A stretch of DNA of 64,000 bases from Labilibaculum filiforme (GCF_002843315.1 NZ_MVDD01000016.1:27602-91601), one strand, 5' to 3'. Shown: positions 43,746 through 53,300, counted from the stretch's first letter. The notes: generated by a model from the sequence alone, not told the origin. Numbers and translations: made by a program.

Positions 43746-44828
43746 ATGAAATTTACCCGTTTTGTGTTTGTTTTTCTGTTGCTTCTTCCTTTGCAGGTCA
43801 TCGCTCAGGATACTGTATATTTTAATCAGGTTTGGATACCGGTTGAGAAGGAAAGCGCTCAGTTTTTTTCTACCATAAATAAAATTGCAGAGAATCAATT
43901 CTTGGTAAAAGATTTTAGTATTGATAATGTATTGCTGTCGGAGTATCATTACAAGGCGTTGCAAGCAGTGATAGATTGGAACCGCATTTACGAAGTAGGT
44001 TTTAATAAATTTGCGGTGGAAGATGGAATTAGTCGCGATTTTTATCCTTCGGGAAGTCTGAAAAAAGAATTTCAATTTGTAAATGGTCAACAAAAAGGTA
44101 CAATAACCTATTGGTGGGAAAATGGAAAGAAGGAAAAAGAATTTTTAGCCGAAAATAATATTGCAAATGGTGTTTATTCCGAGTTTCTTGAAAGTGGAGA
44201 AGCTAGTTTAAGTGTGAAATTTTTAAATGATACCTTAAACGGACCAGCTATTTATTATTATCCGAATGGTAATATTTCTCATATGGGGAAGTTTAATAAA
44301 GGAATTAAACATGGAATTTGGACTTATCTATCGGAAGATGGTAGGCCGATTGCCGAGGAATTATATCAAACTAGTTATTTTATTGATGGAGCAGCTGTAA
44401 ATATAAGTTTTCCAGAAGGAGTGTGGTATTTGTCGGAGAAATACATGATTGATGATAGATTAAGCTTTCTTTTTTACAGATTAGCATTGGATGATACGGA
44501 GGAAACAGAAGATCTTGCTTCTTGTTTAATTAGCTTGGAAGCAATTCCAACAGATCTTGGTTTGATTGATTATTCTTCGCACCGCCGAAGGCGTTTATCT
44601 GTAGATGTGAAGAAAGTTATTCCAAAGGAGGAAAACCAGTTTTCTTTGCCGCAAAGTATTGCTTATTTTGGAAATCATACCGATTCATCGGGTAAGGAAC
44701 GCAGCACAACTATTTTACATTCTCTTCAGGCAGAAGTAGGAATGGAATTGGTATTAGATTGTTCTAGTGAGAATTATGAAATTTTAAAAGAGGAATTTGA
44801 ATACATTCTTCAATCTCTTAAAAAATAA
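43746..44828 (+). CDS. Exported MORN-repeat (YwqK-like) protein
   Basis: 360 residues with a signal peptide ending LQVIAQ (about 20). Residues about 95-215 hold several MORN-type repeats: GSLKKEFQFVNGQQKGTITYW, NGKKEKEFLAENNIANGVYS, and YYPNGNISHMGKFNKGIKHGIW. The C-terminal third is a separate domain of unknown type. Such proteins are common at the Bacteroidota cell surface; no enzymatic role is seen. The MOSC gene follows by 18 bases, so the two may be co-transcribed. Confidence 0.75.
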   Translation: MKFTRFVFVFLLLLPLQVIAQDTVYFNQVWIPVEKESAQFFSTINKIAENQFLVKDFSIDNVLLSEYHYKALQAVIDWNRIYEVGFNKFAVEDGISRDFYPSGSLKKEFQFVNGQQKGTITYWWENGKKEKEFLAENNIANGVYSEFLESGEASLSVKFLNDTLNGPAIYYYPNGNISHMGKFNKGIKHGIWTYLSEDGRPIAEELYQTSYFIDGAAVNISFPEGVWYLSEKYMIDDRLSFLFYRLALDDTEETEDLASCLISLEAIPTDLGLIDYSSHRRRRLSVDVKKVIPKEENQFSLPQSIAYFGNHTDSSGKERSTTILHSLQAEVGMELVLDCSSENYEILKEEFEYILQSLKK

Positions 44829-44846
44829 ATTAGTTAAAATTCAGGA

Positions 44847-45473
44847 ATGAAAGTCGTTTCCACAAATATCGGCGAAAGCGTAACAATTAATTATCACGGA
44901 AAAATTGAAAAAACTGGCATGTATAAGTATGCGGTGGATCAAGCAATTTTTTTAGGGAAAAATGACGTTGTTAACGATTCGGTAATGGATAGAAAATACC
45001 ATGGTGGTGCCGATAAAGCATGTTATTGGTATTCTGAAGCTCAATACGATTTTTGGAAAGAAAAATTTCCAGATTTAGATTGGGATTACGGAATGTTTGG
45101 CGAAAACTTAAGTATTTCCGATTTGGATGAAGGAAATATTAAAATTGGCGATGTTTTTCGAATAGGAAATGCTAAGGTGCAGGTTACCCAACCCCGACAG
45201 CCTTGTTATAAACTAAATTATCGTTTTAATTGTGATAGCATGGTTCGCCAATTTATTGATGCTGGATTTCCAGGAGTTTATATTCGTGTACTGGAGGAAG
45301 GCGAAGTAAATAAAGGAGATGAGTTAATATTGCTGGAAAGGAGAGAGGAAAGTTTGTCGATAAGAGAAGTGTATTACCTATTATACGAAGCATCGAAAGA
45401 CCAGTTGAAATTAGAAAAAGCATTAGCCGATCCTGCTCTGGCAGCAAGTTGTAAAAGAGATTTAAAGAAATAA
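44847..45473 (+). CDS. MOSC domain protein, YiiM-like
   Basis: 208 residues. The MOSC core is clear: DRKYHGGADKACYWYS, YGMFGENLSI, IGDVFRIGNAKVQVTQPRQPCYKL, with the conserved Cys. MOSC proteins handle molybdenum-cofactor sulfur or, in YiiM, detoxify N-hydroxylated bases with Moco. The presence of modABC in this window fits a Moco-using cell. A C-terminal helical tail (about 165-208) matches the YiiM 3-alpha region. Confidence 0.88.
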   Translation: MKVVSTNIGESVTINYHGKIEKTGMYKYAVDQAIFLGKNDVVNDSVMDRKYHGGADKACYWYSEAQYDFWKEKFPDLDWDYGMFGENLSISDLDEGNIKIGDVFRIGNAKVQVTQPRQPCYKLNYRFNCDSMVRQFIDAGFPGVYIRVLEEGEVNKGDELILLERREESLSIREVYYLLYEASKDQLKLEKALADPALAASCKRDLKK

Positions 45474-45474
45474 G

Positions 45475-45503
45475 AAAGGACAGCATTTGCTGTCCTTTTT
45501 TGT
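45475..45503. terminator. Bidirectional terminator
   Basis: AAAGGACAGC and GCTGTCCTTT form a perfect 10-bp stem with a 4-base loop followed by a T run, between two convergent genes. Confidence 0.85.
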
Positions 45504-45506
45504 ATG

Positions 45507-46241
45507 TTAACTTCCTAATATTATTTTTCGAACGATGGCTTCATGGTCGGTGGAACTAATATCCATATTAAATCCAATTTTATAAATTAAACCATTGTAC
45601 CAAGTGTAATATTGCGACGATCCGGTTGATTCTTTATCCATCAGTTTATCTTCTTCAATAAACTTGTAGTAATCAAACATTCGTGGCCAAGTTCCTGAAA
45701 TTGGCAGGTAATATAAAGGATGAGTTCCTTCCAATACTAATTTTTGATACTCTTCTGGTAAATTTTCTTCTAGCTCTAATGTAGTTTGAGGATCTAGAAA
45801 AGGATCTTCGGGATATTGAGTGATAGAGATAATAAAGAAGTCTTTAAAATTGGTTTGGTAGCCAGTTTCATTCTCTAAATAAGAAAATTGAACCTGAAAC
45901 ACCAATTTATTAGAGTCATTCCAAGAAGTAACAATATTTGCTTGTTGTTGTGCAACTACAAATGGCAAATCGCTTTGCGATATCAAGTTAATTTTCTCTC
46001 TCATAACCGAAGGAATACTTACCAATGCTTGAGAAAAACCAATTGGAGCAAAGTAGTTCACTTTTTCGCGAAATTGCAGTAGTTTAAAATCATAGTTGTA
46101 GGTATGATCTCTTCCATCAACTTCATTCAAACTTTCCAATAATGCTTCGTTTTCATCAATATAACCAGTGTGTTCGTTGTCTTTGGCGCATGAAAAACTT
46201 CCAATAATGAAAAGTAAAATGAAAAAATAATGACGTTTCAT
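45507..46241 (-). CDS. Lipoprotein of unknown function
   Basis: 244 residues with a lipoprotein signal ending GSFSCAKD. The mature part mixes helix and strand, with a C-terminal block YYTWYNGLIYKIGFNMDIS and a final helix HEAIVRKIILGS. No family recognised. It has its own -7 box and shares a bidirectional terminator with the MOSC gene. Confidence 0.65.
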   Translation of the reverse strand: MKRHYFFILLFIIGSFSCAKDNEHTGYIDENEALLESLNEVDGRDHTYNYDFKLLQFREKVNYFAPIGFSQALVSIPSVMREKINLISQSDLPFVVAQQQANIVTSWNDSNKLVFQVQFSYLENETGYQTNFKDFFIISITQYPEDPFLDPQTTLELEENLPEEYQKLVLEGTHPLYYLPISGTWPRMFDYYKFIEEDKLMDKESTGSSQYYTWYNGLIYKIGFNMDISSTDHEAIVRKIILGS

Positions 46242-46275
46242 AATGATGTAATTAGGTAAATCAATAGTTACAATA

Positions 46276-46283
46276 CAAACATA
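46276..46283 (-). promoter_or_regulatory. -7 box of the lipoprotein gene
   Basis: TATGTTTG on the minus strand matches TAnnTTTG, 35 bases before the ATG. No -33 box found. Confidence 0.5.
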
Positions 46284-46376
46284 CGTAAAAAATGATTTTA
46301 TGTTATGTCCTGTTTAAAATTAAATAATCAAATAAGTTATTTTTTATTATAATTTCAGGAAATAAACTTACTGTAG

Positions 46377-47894
46377 CTATTCATTTGCTAATTCCCAAGC
46401 CGTTAAGAAAATAAGTTGAGAAACTCTATTGATGGCTTCAAAGTCAATTTTATCTGCAGTGTCGCTGGCTCGATGGTAGTCGGCATGTATTCCATTAAAA
46501 TAGAAAATAGCGGGAATGTTGTGTTTCACAAAGGATGCCTGATCTGAGGCTCTATAAAGGTAATTATCAGGAGTATCGTATTTATAATCAAGCTTTAGAT
46601 TTGCACTAATTTGATTGATACTATCCGATATTACTTTCAATTTAGGTTGTAGATGATTCGTTCCCAAAAGGTAAATATAATTGGTAGTATCGTTAAATTG
46701 ATCGGTCCTACCCAGCATATCTACATTTAAATTGCCAATAATATTCGATAAAGAAACCGGAGAGTTGTCCACGAAATATTTTGAACCAAACAAGCCTTTT
46801 TCTTCTCCCGTAAATGCAATAAAAAGAATACTTCGTTTTGTTGTATGTCCGTTATTTCTTGCCAGCTGAAATTTTCGGGCTACTTCCAGAATAGTAGCAG
46901 TTCCAGAAGCATTGTCATTTGCGCCGTTAAATATCTGAGTCTCGTTTTTACCAATATGATCGTAATGTGCCGAAACGACTAAAACTTCCTCTTTTTTCTC
47001 TGTTCCTGGCAAAAAGGCAAATACATTTTCGGTTTCTACTTCGTTGTATTCTAGACTAAAATTAAAAGCAAATTGATTAATTTTCTGTTCATTTTGCTTT
47101 AGTTTTTTCTTTTTTAAAATTTGTTTTAATCTTTTGGTTTTGATTTGAAGAAGTGCACTGGCAGTAGCATTTGAAATTGCTCCCTGATAGGTGTGCATTC
47201 GATTTTTATATCTGATAAAGGATTGGTGATCATTAATAGAGTCGTAAGGATTAAAATTGGAGTTGATTTCTGATTTTAAATTCATTCCTTGTGGACTTAT
47301 TGCTTTTCTTTTTTCGAGGAGTTCGGTGTATTGATTCGTTTGATTGGGATTACAAAATAGTACCAATTTGGCTTGTGAAGCCATTACAATATCATTCGAT
47401 TTTATCGCTGCAGCATATAAATTAGAGCTTAGAAATAGTACTGCTTTTTCCGAAAAATCCTTGTTGATGTAACTTGAATCGGGTGCGGTTCCTAAAAAAA
47501 TAAGATCCATACTTTTATTGGAATAGTCGGTGAATCCCGATAGTAGTAGGTCATTATAGTTTGTGAATGTTTTACCATAAGCTTCGACATTAGCAGTGGC
47601 CTGCTCTTTTTTATAGATGGCGAAGTTCTGAAAGTATCCCAAGCTATCGGTAGTACTGGTAAAATTTTTTATTCCTGCTTTTACAAATTGTTGATAGATG
47701 TATCTGGCAGCAAGTTTCTGTCCGTTGCTTCCGGTTTCTCTACCTTCCATAATGTCGGAGGAGAGTATTATAAGGTCGGTTTTAATTTGTTTGGTTGATA
47801 GCAATCTGGAATAATGCAAGGCGATACTGTCTTGTGCTTTTAGTGGCAATAAATTACTTGCTAGAATAAAAAGGAGAATAAAGATGGCTCGCAT
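46377..47894 (-). CDS. M28 family zinc aminopeptidase, exported
   Basis: 505 residues with a signal peptide ending LPLKAQ (about 21). The two-zinc M28 site is intact: VSAHYDHIG, GANDNASG, AFTGEEKGLFGS, NVDMLGRTD and HADYHRASD supply the His, Asp, Glu, Asp and His ligands and the catalytic Glu. A PA-like insertion (about 95-270) precedes part of the site. It should remove N-terminal residues from peptides in the periplasm or outside. Single gene. Confidence 0.9.
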   Translation of the reverse strand: MRAIFILLFILASNLLPLKAQDSIALHYSRLLSTKQIKTDLIILSSDIMEGRETGSNGQKLAARYIYQQFVKAGIKNFTSTTDSLGYFQNFAIYKKEQATANVEAYGKTFTNYNDLLLSGFTDYSNKSMDLIFLGTAPDSSYINKDFSEKAVLFLSSNLYAAAIKSNDIVMASQAKLVLFCNPNQTNQYTELLEKRKAISPQGMNLKSEINSNFNPYDSINDHQSFIRYKNRMHTYQGAISNATASALLQIKTKRLKQILKKKKLKQNEQKINQFAFNFSLEYNEVETENVFAFLPGTEKKEEVLVVSAHYDHIGKNETQIFNGANDNASGTATILEVARKFQLARNNGHTTKRSILFIAFTGEEKGLFGSKYFVDNSPVSLSNIIGNLNVDMLGRTDQFNDTTNYIYLLGTNHLQPKLKVISDSINQISANLKLDYKYDTPDNYLYRASDQASFVKHNIPAIFYFNGIHADYHRASDTADKIDFEAINRVSQLIFLTAWELANE

Positions 47895-48060
47895 GCGAAT
47901 TTTTTTTTGAATGAAATACAGAAATTAAATTACTAAAATTTGTTTTTGGAATGGCATTTTGCCTCTATTATTTGATAGTTTACTAAGGAATTGTATAATG
48001 CTTTTAATTCTACTTTCTATTTCTAATGTCGTAACTTTAATAGAATAAGGAACTTGAGTT

Positions 48061-48777
48061 ATGAAAGCTTTTGGTTTTATCCTTTTACGACTTATTTCGT
48101 TAGGAGGAAATAGTGAGTTTACGAATCAACAAGAAATGGAATTTGAGCAACTTCGGGTAAATATGGTAAACAATCAACTAATTAGGAGAGGAGTGAACGA
48201 TTCTCTTGTTATTTGTGCCATGGAGAAAGTCGAAAGGCATTTATTTGTTCCGGCAGAATTAAAAGCTTATGCCTATCAGGATCGTCCTTTACCTATTGGC
48301 AAAGGGCAAACCATTTCACAACCTTATATTGTGGCGTATATGAGTCAATTACTACAATTGAATTCGAAATGTAGGGTCTTGGAAATTGGTACTGGATCGG
48401 GATATCAAGCTGCTATTTTAGGGGAGATATGTACCGAGGTTTATTCCATAGAAATTATAGAATCCTTGCATAAAAGAGCAACTTCGGTTTTAGATTTTTT
48501 AGGTTACGAAAACGTACATACTTTTTGTTGTGATGCTTATGTGGGAATGGCGAGTCGGGCTCCATTCGATGCTATCATTGTAAGCTGTTCGCCAACTAAG
48601 ATTCCCGAAGCTTTAATTGCACAATTGGCAGAAGGAGGACGATTAGTAATTCCTGTTGGTGAGAAAAATATTAAAAAGTTGATTCTATTAAAAAAGCAAA
48701 ATGGGGAAATCTGTAAACAGAATGTTCTGCCAGTTCGATTTGTACCTATGCTTAACGAAAAAGGGAAAAAGTATTGA
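48061..48777 (+). CDS. pcm: Protein-L-isoaspartate O-methyltransferase
   Basis: 238 residues. Family motifs are VERHLFVPAE, YQDRPLPIGKGQTISQPYIVA and the SAM-binding LEIGTGSGYQAAIL, then GGRLVIPVG. It methylates damaged L-isoaspartyl residues for repair. The first 25 residues, beginning MKAFGFILLRLISLG, are hydrophobic and may be an export signal; the next possible start is the Met in QQEMEFEQL. So either cytoplasmic or periplasmic location is open. Confidence 0.92.
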   Translation: MKAFGFILLRLISLGGNSEFTNQQEMEFEQLRVNMVNNQLIRRGVNDSLVICAMEKVERHLFVPAELKAYAYQDRPLPIGKGQTISQPYIVAYMSQLLQLNSKCRVLEIGTGSGYQAAILGEICTEVYSIEIIESLHKRATSVLDFLGYENVHTFCCDAYVGMASRAPFDAIIVSCSPTKIPEALIAQLAEGGRLVIPVGEKNIKKLILLKKQNGEICKQNVLPVRFVPMLNEKGKKY

Positions 48778-48779
48778 TT

Positions 48780-49280
48780 TTATTCCTTCTTTTTATAAAT
48801 TCCTTCGAATTGAATATTCCAAATTTTCCCTTCGTCGATGCTCGATTCCCAAACTTGTTTTACATTGCCATTTGGCATCAAGACCCAGCTAATTCGGTGT
48901 AGAGATTGATCTTCCCCCATATTGGAGTCACTGCTACTGGATAATAGCATTTTGCCATTCTCAAAATTTCCTTTCAAAAGTAAATTGTTGCCATTTTTAT
49001 CTACCCAAATTTGTTGCCATTTGTCTATTTTCGAGTTGTAAAAACTATAGCTGGTACCAGTAAAATTTTCTTTCTCCGACACCCAGTTTTCTTGCAGTAA
49101 ATTGCCATTTTGCAGTAATATAACGGTATTGTGAGCAACCAGATCATCGTTGGTAAATACATCCCAATCGCCTAGCCAGAAATCGAATAGACGATTTGGT
49201 GAAGTAGTATTTGTTATTGGATTTTGAGAAAAGGAGACTGTTGAGAATAGAATAAATATCAGTAAAAGGAAACGTTTCAT
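48780..49280 (-). CDS. Exported DUF1579-like protein
   Basis: 166 residues from the ATG at 49280, which gives a standard signal peptide (MKRFLLLIFILFSTVSFSQ); a longer frame to 49319 would hide it. The mature start RLFDFWLGDWDVF is the FW-x-G-x-W pattern of DUF1579-type lipocalin-like proteins, followed by regular beta strands. Function unknown. Its stop is 3 bases from the pcm stop on the opposite strand. Confidence 0.7.
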   Translation of the reverse strand: MKRFLLLIFILFSTVSFSQNPITNTTSPNRLFDFWLGDWDVFTNDDLVAHNTVILLQNGNLLQENWVSEKENFTGTSYSFYNSKIDKWQQIWVDKNGNNLLLKGNFENGKMLLSSSSDSNMGEDQSLHRISWVLMPNGNVKQVWESSIDEGKIWNIQFEGIYKKKE

Positions 49281-49332
49281 GAGGCTGTTTTTGAAAGTGA
49301 CACAAATGGTAAAGTTCAAAATTCATTAGAGT

Positions 49333-49725
49333 TTATTCTTCAAGATAGGTTAAGCAACGTTCCAATCGATCTTTTAATTCGCGGGCAAATGGCTGTAGTT
49401 CTTCATTTTCAATTACATTAAAAGCAGCAGTCGGATCCATCATCGAAATATCAACATGTCCATTATCCTGCTCAATAACAGTAACATTGCATGGCATCAT
49501 AATACCAATTTGATCTTCAACTTGAAATGCCTTGTAGGCAAAGGATGGATTGCATGCTCCTAGAATTCGGTACTTTTTAAAGTTGACATCTAGTTTTTCT
49601 TTTAGGGTTGCTTTTACATCTATGTCTGTTAATATCCCAAATCCTTCGGTTTGAAGTGCTTTTGTTACACGATCAACAGCATCGTCGAATTTGAAATTAG
49701 TTCTTAAGTGGATATAATAGCTCAT
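49333..49725 (-). CDS. DUF302 family protein
   Basis: 130 residues. The DUF302 pattern is clear: FDDAVDRVTKALQTEGFGILTDIDV, then ILGACNPSFAYKAFQVEDQIGIMMPCNVTVIE. It is a small cytoplasmic alpha/beta protein of unknown role; members often sit near redox or thiol genes. The CNP and PCN cysteines are conserved in the family. It reads toward the DUF1579-like gene on the same strand, 52 bases away. Confidence 0.85.
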   Translation of the reverse strand: MSYYIHLRTNFKFDDAVDRVTKALQTEGFGILTDIDVKATLKEKLDVNFKKYRILGACNPSFAYKAFQVEDQIGIMMPCNVTVIEQDNGHVDISMMDPTAAFNVIENEELQPFARELKDRLERCLTYLEE

Positions 49726-49826
49726 AATTTTAATTATTTAGGTAAGAAATTGTGGCAGAAAATTATTTTAGGCATCTGTTAAGGTAGGTAAAAATGCGCT
49801 AACAATAAAAAATTAATACTTTCCTT

Positions 49827-50321
49827 TTAGATATTTTGATCGTATTTTGTTTTGTTATATTTTCTTCTGGGAGACAGTTCACATGCTTTAATTAAAAACC
49901 ATATTAATAAGAAGTAGGCAAGTATTCTTAAATATCCTAATAATGGTTCGTATTCCATACCTAATGGTCCTGGTACGTAACGAGTAAGAAAAATAATACT
50001 AAGTGGAATAAAAATAAGCATTAAAACAATTAGAACTATTGCAGCTTCTTTATGCACTCTTCGGATAAGCAGGCCAATACCACAAATAATAAGAATGAAT
50101 CCTAAAATAGTAATTAGCTCGTAGGTAGAGTTTGAAATCGTGGAGAACATATGTTCAAAAAGGGTTGGAATTAAAATATGCATTGCTCCTATTACAATAA
50201 AACCAATTCCATAAGCGAAACGCAAGTGGTCGTTACCAGTAAATTTTATTAGGTATTTGCTAAAGTGTGCGGTGATTCTCACCAGAGCATACGAAAGGAA
50301 TATGACAAGTAGAATTAACAT
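49827..50321 (-). CDS. Small multi-pass membrane protein
   Basis: 164 residues from the ATG at 50321; a TTG at 50384 would add 21 hydrophobic residues. Five or so membrane helices, with basic loops such as RRVHKEA and a charged C-terminus ELSPRRKYNKTK. No family recognised; general resemblance to DoxX/DUF-type small membrane proteins. Confidence 0.6.
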   Translation of the reverse strand: MLILLVIFLSYALVRITAHFSKYLIKFTGNDHLRFAYGIGFIVIGAMHILIPTLFEHMFSTISNSTYELITILGFILIICGIGLLIRRVHKEAAIVLIVLMLIFIPLSIIFLTRYVPGPLGMEYEPLLGYLRILAYFLLIWFLIKACELSPRRKYNKTKYDQNI

Positions 50322-50416
50322 TGGCTGTGTATTAATAAGTATAAGGTTTCCAATCAATATACGAATTAGAAATGTAGCTAGCAAGCGACTGGTTATAAAA
50401 CAGTAATGGAAACAAA

Positions 50417-50445
50417 AAAGACCACATTTTTAAGATGTGGCCTTT
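50417..50445 (-). terminator. Terminator of the BlaI/BlaR1 operon
   Basis: On the minus strand AAAGGCCACAT pairs with ATGTGGTCTTT (one mismatch) around a 7-base loop, followed by TTTT. It lies about 20 bases after the BlaR1-like gene. Confidence 0.7.
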
Positions 50446-50465
50446 GAGAAATTATATATTTTTAT

Positions 50466-52898
50466 TTATTGATTTAAACGAATTACAACCGCTCCATTTT
50501 TTGCTTCTTCACCATATTGTTTGGTTGCATTTTCATCTCTCAAAATGGTAATGTAATCAATACTATTAGGATCTATTTTCTTTGCTTTTTCTTCCGATAT
50601 TTTTTCCCCATTAATAATGAAAATGGGCGGATTCTTAGTAGATCCAAACTTTAGTTTTGTGGAGGATTTATCACTTGTTTTTAGTGTTTTTGTGGTAATT
50701 TCCACAGCTCCGTTTTTAGCATCTTCTCCGTATTTATTTGTGGCATTTTCGCCTTTTATTACATTGATACTTTCAATATTCTCCGAATCAATTTTGTCTG
50801 CTTCGTTAGGGGAAGTTTTTTCCCCATTAATAATGAAAATGGGCGGATTCTTAGTAGATCCAAACTTTAGTTTTGTGGAGGATTTATCACTTGTTTTTAG
50901 TGTTTTCGTGGTAATTTCCACAGCTCCGTTTTTAGCATCTTCTCCGTATTTATTTGTGGCATTTTCGCCTTTTATTACATTGATACTTTCAATATTCTCC
51001 GAATCAATTTTGTCTGCTTCGTTAGGGGAAGTTTTTTCCCCATTAATAATGAAAATGGGCGGATTCTTAGTAGATCCAAACTTTAGTTTTGTGGAGGATT
51101 TATCACTTGTTTTTAGTGTTTTTGTGGTAATTTCCACAGCTCCGTTTTTAGCATCTTCTCCGTATTTATTTGTGGCATTTTCGCCTTTTATTACATTGAT
51201 ACTTTCAATATGCTCCGAATCAATTTTGTCTGCTTCGTTAGGGGAAGTTTTTTTGCCATCAATAAAAAAAAGAGGAGGATTCTTAGTAGATCCAAACTTT
51301 AACTCTACTTCCTGTTTGGCATTCGGTTTACTGGTGATTAATATAACACCATTTTTGGCTTTTTTTCCATACAGTTTAATTGCCGAATCATCTTTAATAA
51401 CACTTATAGAGGCAATTTCGTTTGGTGAAAGATCCATTTGTGAGCGAGTAATCTCTTTTCCATCTAAAATAAATAAGGGTTGTTTGCTTGAATCTATGGA
51501 AGTGATTATTACAGAATCTTTCGGGAAATTAAATTTCTGATGATTAGTAGAATTTATTGGTGCATCGGGAGCTGAAGGGAAAGATGGCATAGTAGGTATT
51601 TCTATTTTTTCTACTTCTGTAATTTCAAATATTTCAGCGACTTCATCGATTTCTGCTACTTCAAATACCTCGTTTACTTCATCAGGGTTCTTATTTTCGC
51701 TAATCGTTTTTGTTTTGTCTTCTTTTTTTTTCTTTTTCTTTTTTGGATCGGATTTTGCAGGACTTGCCTGAAAGAGAACTTCTTCATTTTGAACCGATTG
51801 GTTGGTTGAGTGTGTGGTATTCTCAAGAATGCTAATTTTCGAAAAGAGTGCTTTTTGAGAATTTAGATTCCCGGAAATAGCAAAATTCGAAATTAGGAAC
51901 AGTCCTGCAAATAAGAGCGTAAATACACCACTAAGAACAAATCGCTCTTTTCTTGGGGTGTTTGAGTTTTTTGGTCTAAGAATACGTTTAATACGATTCA
52001 ATACTTTTCCTTTTTTACCGGAAAAGCTTAAAACCATTTCGTACTGTTTTTTTCTGATTGCTTCCATATTATTTAATGCTTTAATAAGAGTTAAGGATTC
52101 ACCACAAACCTTAACTGCAAGATCGTCACAAATGTGCTCTCTTTCAGTATTTACCACAGAAGATAGCCACCAAACTACAGGATGATAAAAGAAAATAAGT
52201 TCAAAAATTTCTTGAATGAATTGTAACAAATAATCGTGTCGGCGAATATGTGCCAATTCATGTGCTATGATAATTTCCAATTGATTTTTGGGAATTCCAC
52301 TTAGCATGCTAACCGGAATAAGAACAATTGGTTTAAAGTATCCAATTACTGAAGGAATTTCGAGTAGTCCCGATTCCTTAAATAGAATAGTTTGTTTGAG
52401 ATTAAATTTTACCATTAAGCTCTCGGTAATTGTGTTATACTCGGAGCGTAAAGGGTAGCTTAAATGGTTTTTTAGTTTTAAACTGTAAATGTATTTTAAG
52501 ATGAGGTTAATAGAAAGAAAGAGCATTCCTATTACCCATATTTGAACCAAATAAGGAAATATATTTTTTAAGTGCATTTGTAATTCTATCCACAGCCTGT
52601 CGTAGTATGTTTTTTGTGGTAAATTTTCCAAATTCCCTAGTTGTACAGTAAAATCAGCGAAAGCGGTATTGGTATTCGATGGAAGGTATCGATAAAATGT
52701 AATTGCTGATGTTACGAATAGTAAAAGTAGCCCAAAACTCGAAAGGGCGTATCGGATTCTCGCATTGTCTTTCGAAATAAATTGAAATAACAGCCAAATA
52801 AGCCCTCCAATAGCAGTAGCTTGCCATACAGAATGAATAAGTGTCCAGCCAATAGTTTGACTCAATTCATAGATATTGAAGTTATTTATTAGTTCCAT
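50466..52898 (-). CDS. BlaR1-like M56 peptidase with five plug-like repeats
   Basis: 810 residues. The N-terminal 300 residues have four membrane helices and the M56 zinc site HELAHIRRHD (about 212) with YHPVVWWLS, as in BlaR1/MecR1 sensors. After a fifth helix (about 325-345) comes a Lys-rich linker (KKKKKKKED) and an acidic Glu/Val repeat stretch. The C-terminal half holds five copies of a 55-72-residue module ending in IESINVIKGENATNKYGEDA plus KNGAVEITTK, which resembles the SusC/RagA plug segment. Three copies are nearly identical in DNA. The ATG at 52898 overlaps the BlaI stop by 17 bases, so translation is coupled. It probably senses a signal and cleaves BlaI; the ligand is unknown. 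Confidence 0.88.
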   Translation of the reverse strand: MELINNFNIYELSQTIGWTLIHSVWQATAIGGLIWLLFQFISKDNARIRYALSSFGLLLLFVTSAITFYRYLPSNTNTAFADFTVQLGNLENLPQKTYYDRLWIELQMHLKNIFPYLVQIWVIGMLFLSINLILKYIYSLKLKNHLSYPLRSEYNTITESLMVKFNLKQTILFKESGLLEIPSVIGYFKPIVLIPVSMLSGIPKNQLEIIIAHELAHIRRHDYLLQFIQEIFELIFFYHPVVWWLSSVVNTEREHICDDLAVKVCGESLTLIKALNNMEAIRKKQYEMVLSFSGKKGKVLNRIKRILRPKNSNTPRKERFVLSGVFTLLFAGLFLISNFAISGNLNSQKALFSKISILENTTHSTNQSVQNEEVLFQASPAKSDPKKKKKKKEDKTKTISENKNPDEVNEVFEVAEIDEVAEIFEITEVEKIEIPTMPSFPSAPDAPINSTNHQKFNFPKDSVIITSIDSSKQPLFILDGKEITRSQMDLSPNEIASISVIKDDSAIKLYGKKAKNGVILITSKPNAKQEVELKFGSTKNPPLFFIDGKKTSPNEADKIDSEHIESINVIKGENATNKYGEDAKNGAVEITTKTLKTSDKSSTKLKFGSTKNPPIFIINGEKTSPNEADKIDSENIESINVIKGENATNKYGEDAKNGAVEITTKTLKTSDKSSTKLKFGSTKNPPIFIINGEKTSPNEADKIDSENIESINVIKGENATNKYGEDAKNGAVEITTKTLKTSDKSSTKLKFGSTKNPPIFIINGEKISEEKAKKIDPNSIDYITILRDENATKQYGEEAKNGAVVIRLNQ
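50621..51268. repeat. 216-bp tandem repeats inside the BlaR1-like gene
   Basis: Three tandem copies at 50621-50836, 50837-51052 and 51053-51268. The first two differ at one base that I can see (TTTTTG against TTTTCG); the third differs at few positions except its last 30 bases. 216 is a multiple of three, so copy number can change without breaking the frame. Confidence 0.93.
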
Positions 52899-53280
52899 TA
52901 TATTCTGTATTTTCAATGTTGTCAATTAATTTCTTGATTTCATTTAACTCCTTACTTGAGCATTTTTGATTGCCTAAAGCTTGCAGTACCATTCCAGAGG
53001 TTGATCCTCCAAAGAGAGTGGAAATAAATTTATCAATTAATTGGTTTTTAGTTTCTTTTTCTTCTACTATCGCTACATAAATATGTGTTCTTGAGTTCAT
53101 ATCGCGCGAAAGCATTCCTTTTTCGGTCATTATTTGCATCACCTTAAGAGTGGTAGTGTACCCAACGTTTCTTTCCGATTTTAGTTTGTCATTTACAAAT
53201 CGAACGTTCGAGGGACCATACGTCCATAAAACTTGTAGTATTTCTAATTCTGCTTCGGTAGGCTTAATCTTCTGTGACAT
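52882..53280 (-). CDS. BlaI/MecI family transcriptional repressor
   Basis: 132 residues. Winged-helix domain (about 5-75) with EAELEILQVLWTYGPSNVRFV and the recognition region VGYTTTLKVMQIMTEKGMLSR, then the C-terminal dimer domain LIDKFISTLFGGST. BlaI proteins repress their own operon until the paired peptidase cleaves them. Three matching palindromes lie directly upstream. Co-transcribed and overlapping with the BlaR1-like gene. Confidence 0.93.
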   Translation of the reverse strand: MSQKIKPTEAELEILQVLWTYGPSNVRFVNDKLKSERNVGYTTTLKVMQIMTEKGMLSRDMNSRTHIYVAIVEEKETKNQLIDKFISTLFGGSTSGMVLQALGNQKCSSKELNEIKKLIDNIENTEYNGTNK

Positions 53281-53300
53281 ATTTTGTGGTGTTTTTCCTT

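Noticed and set aside
43737..44093. 118-codon minus-strand frame
   Set aside because: Antisense to the start of the MORN-repeat gene, whose signal peptide and repeats are convincing.
50617..51540. Long plus-strand open frame of about 307 codons
   Set aside because: It is antisense to the plug-like repeats of the BlaR1-like gene and repeats with them; the minus-strand frame has clear family motifs and the antisense one has none.
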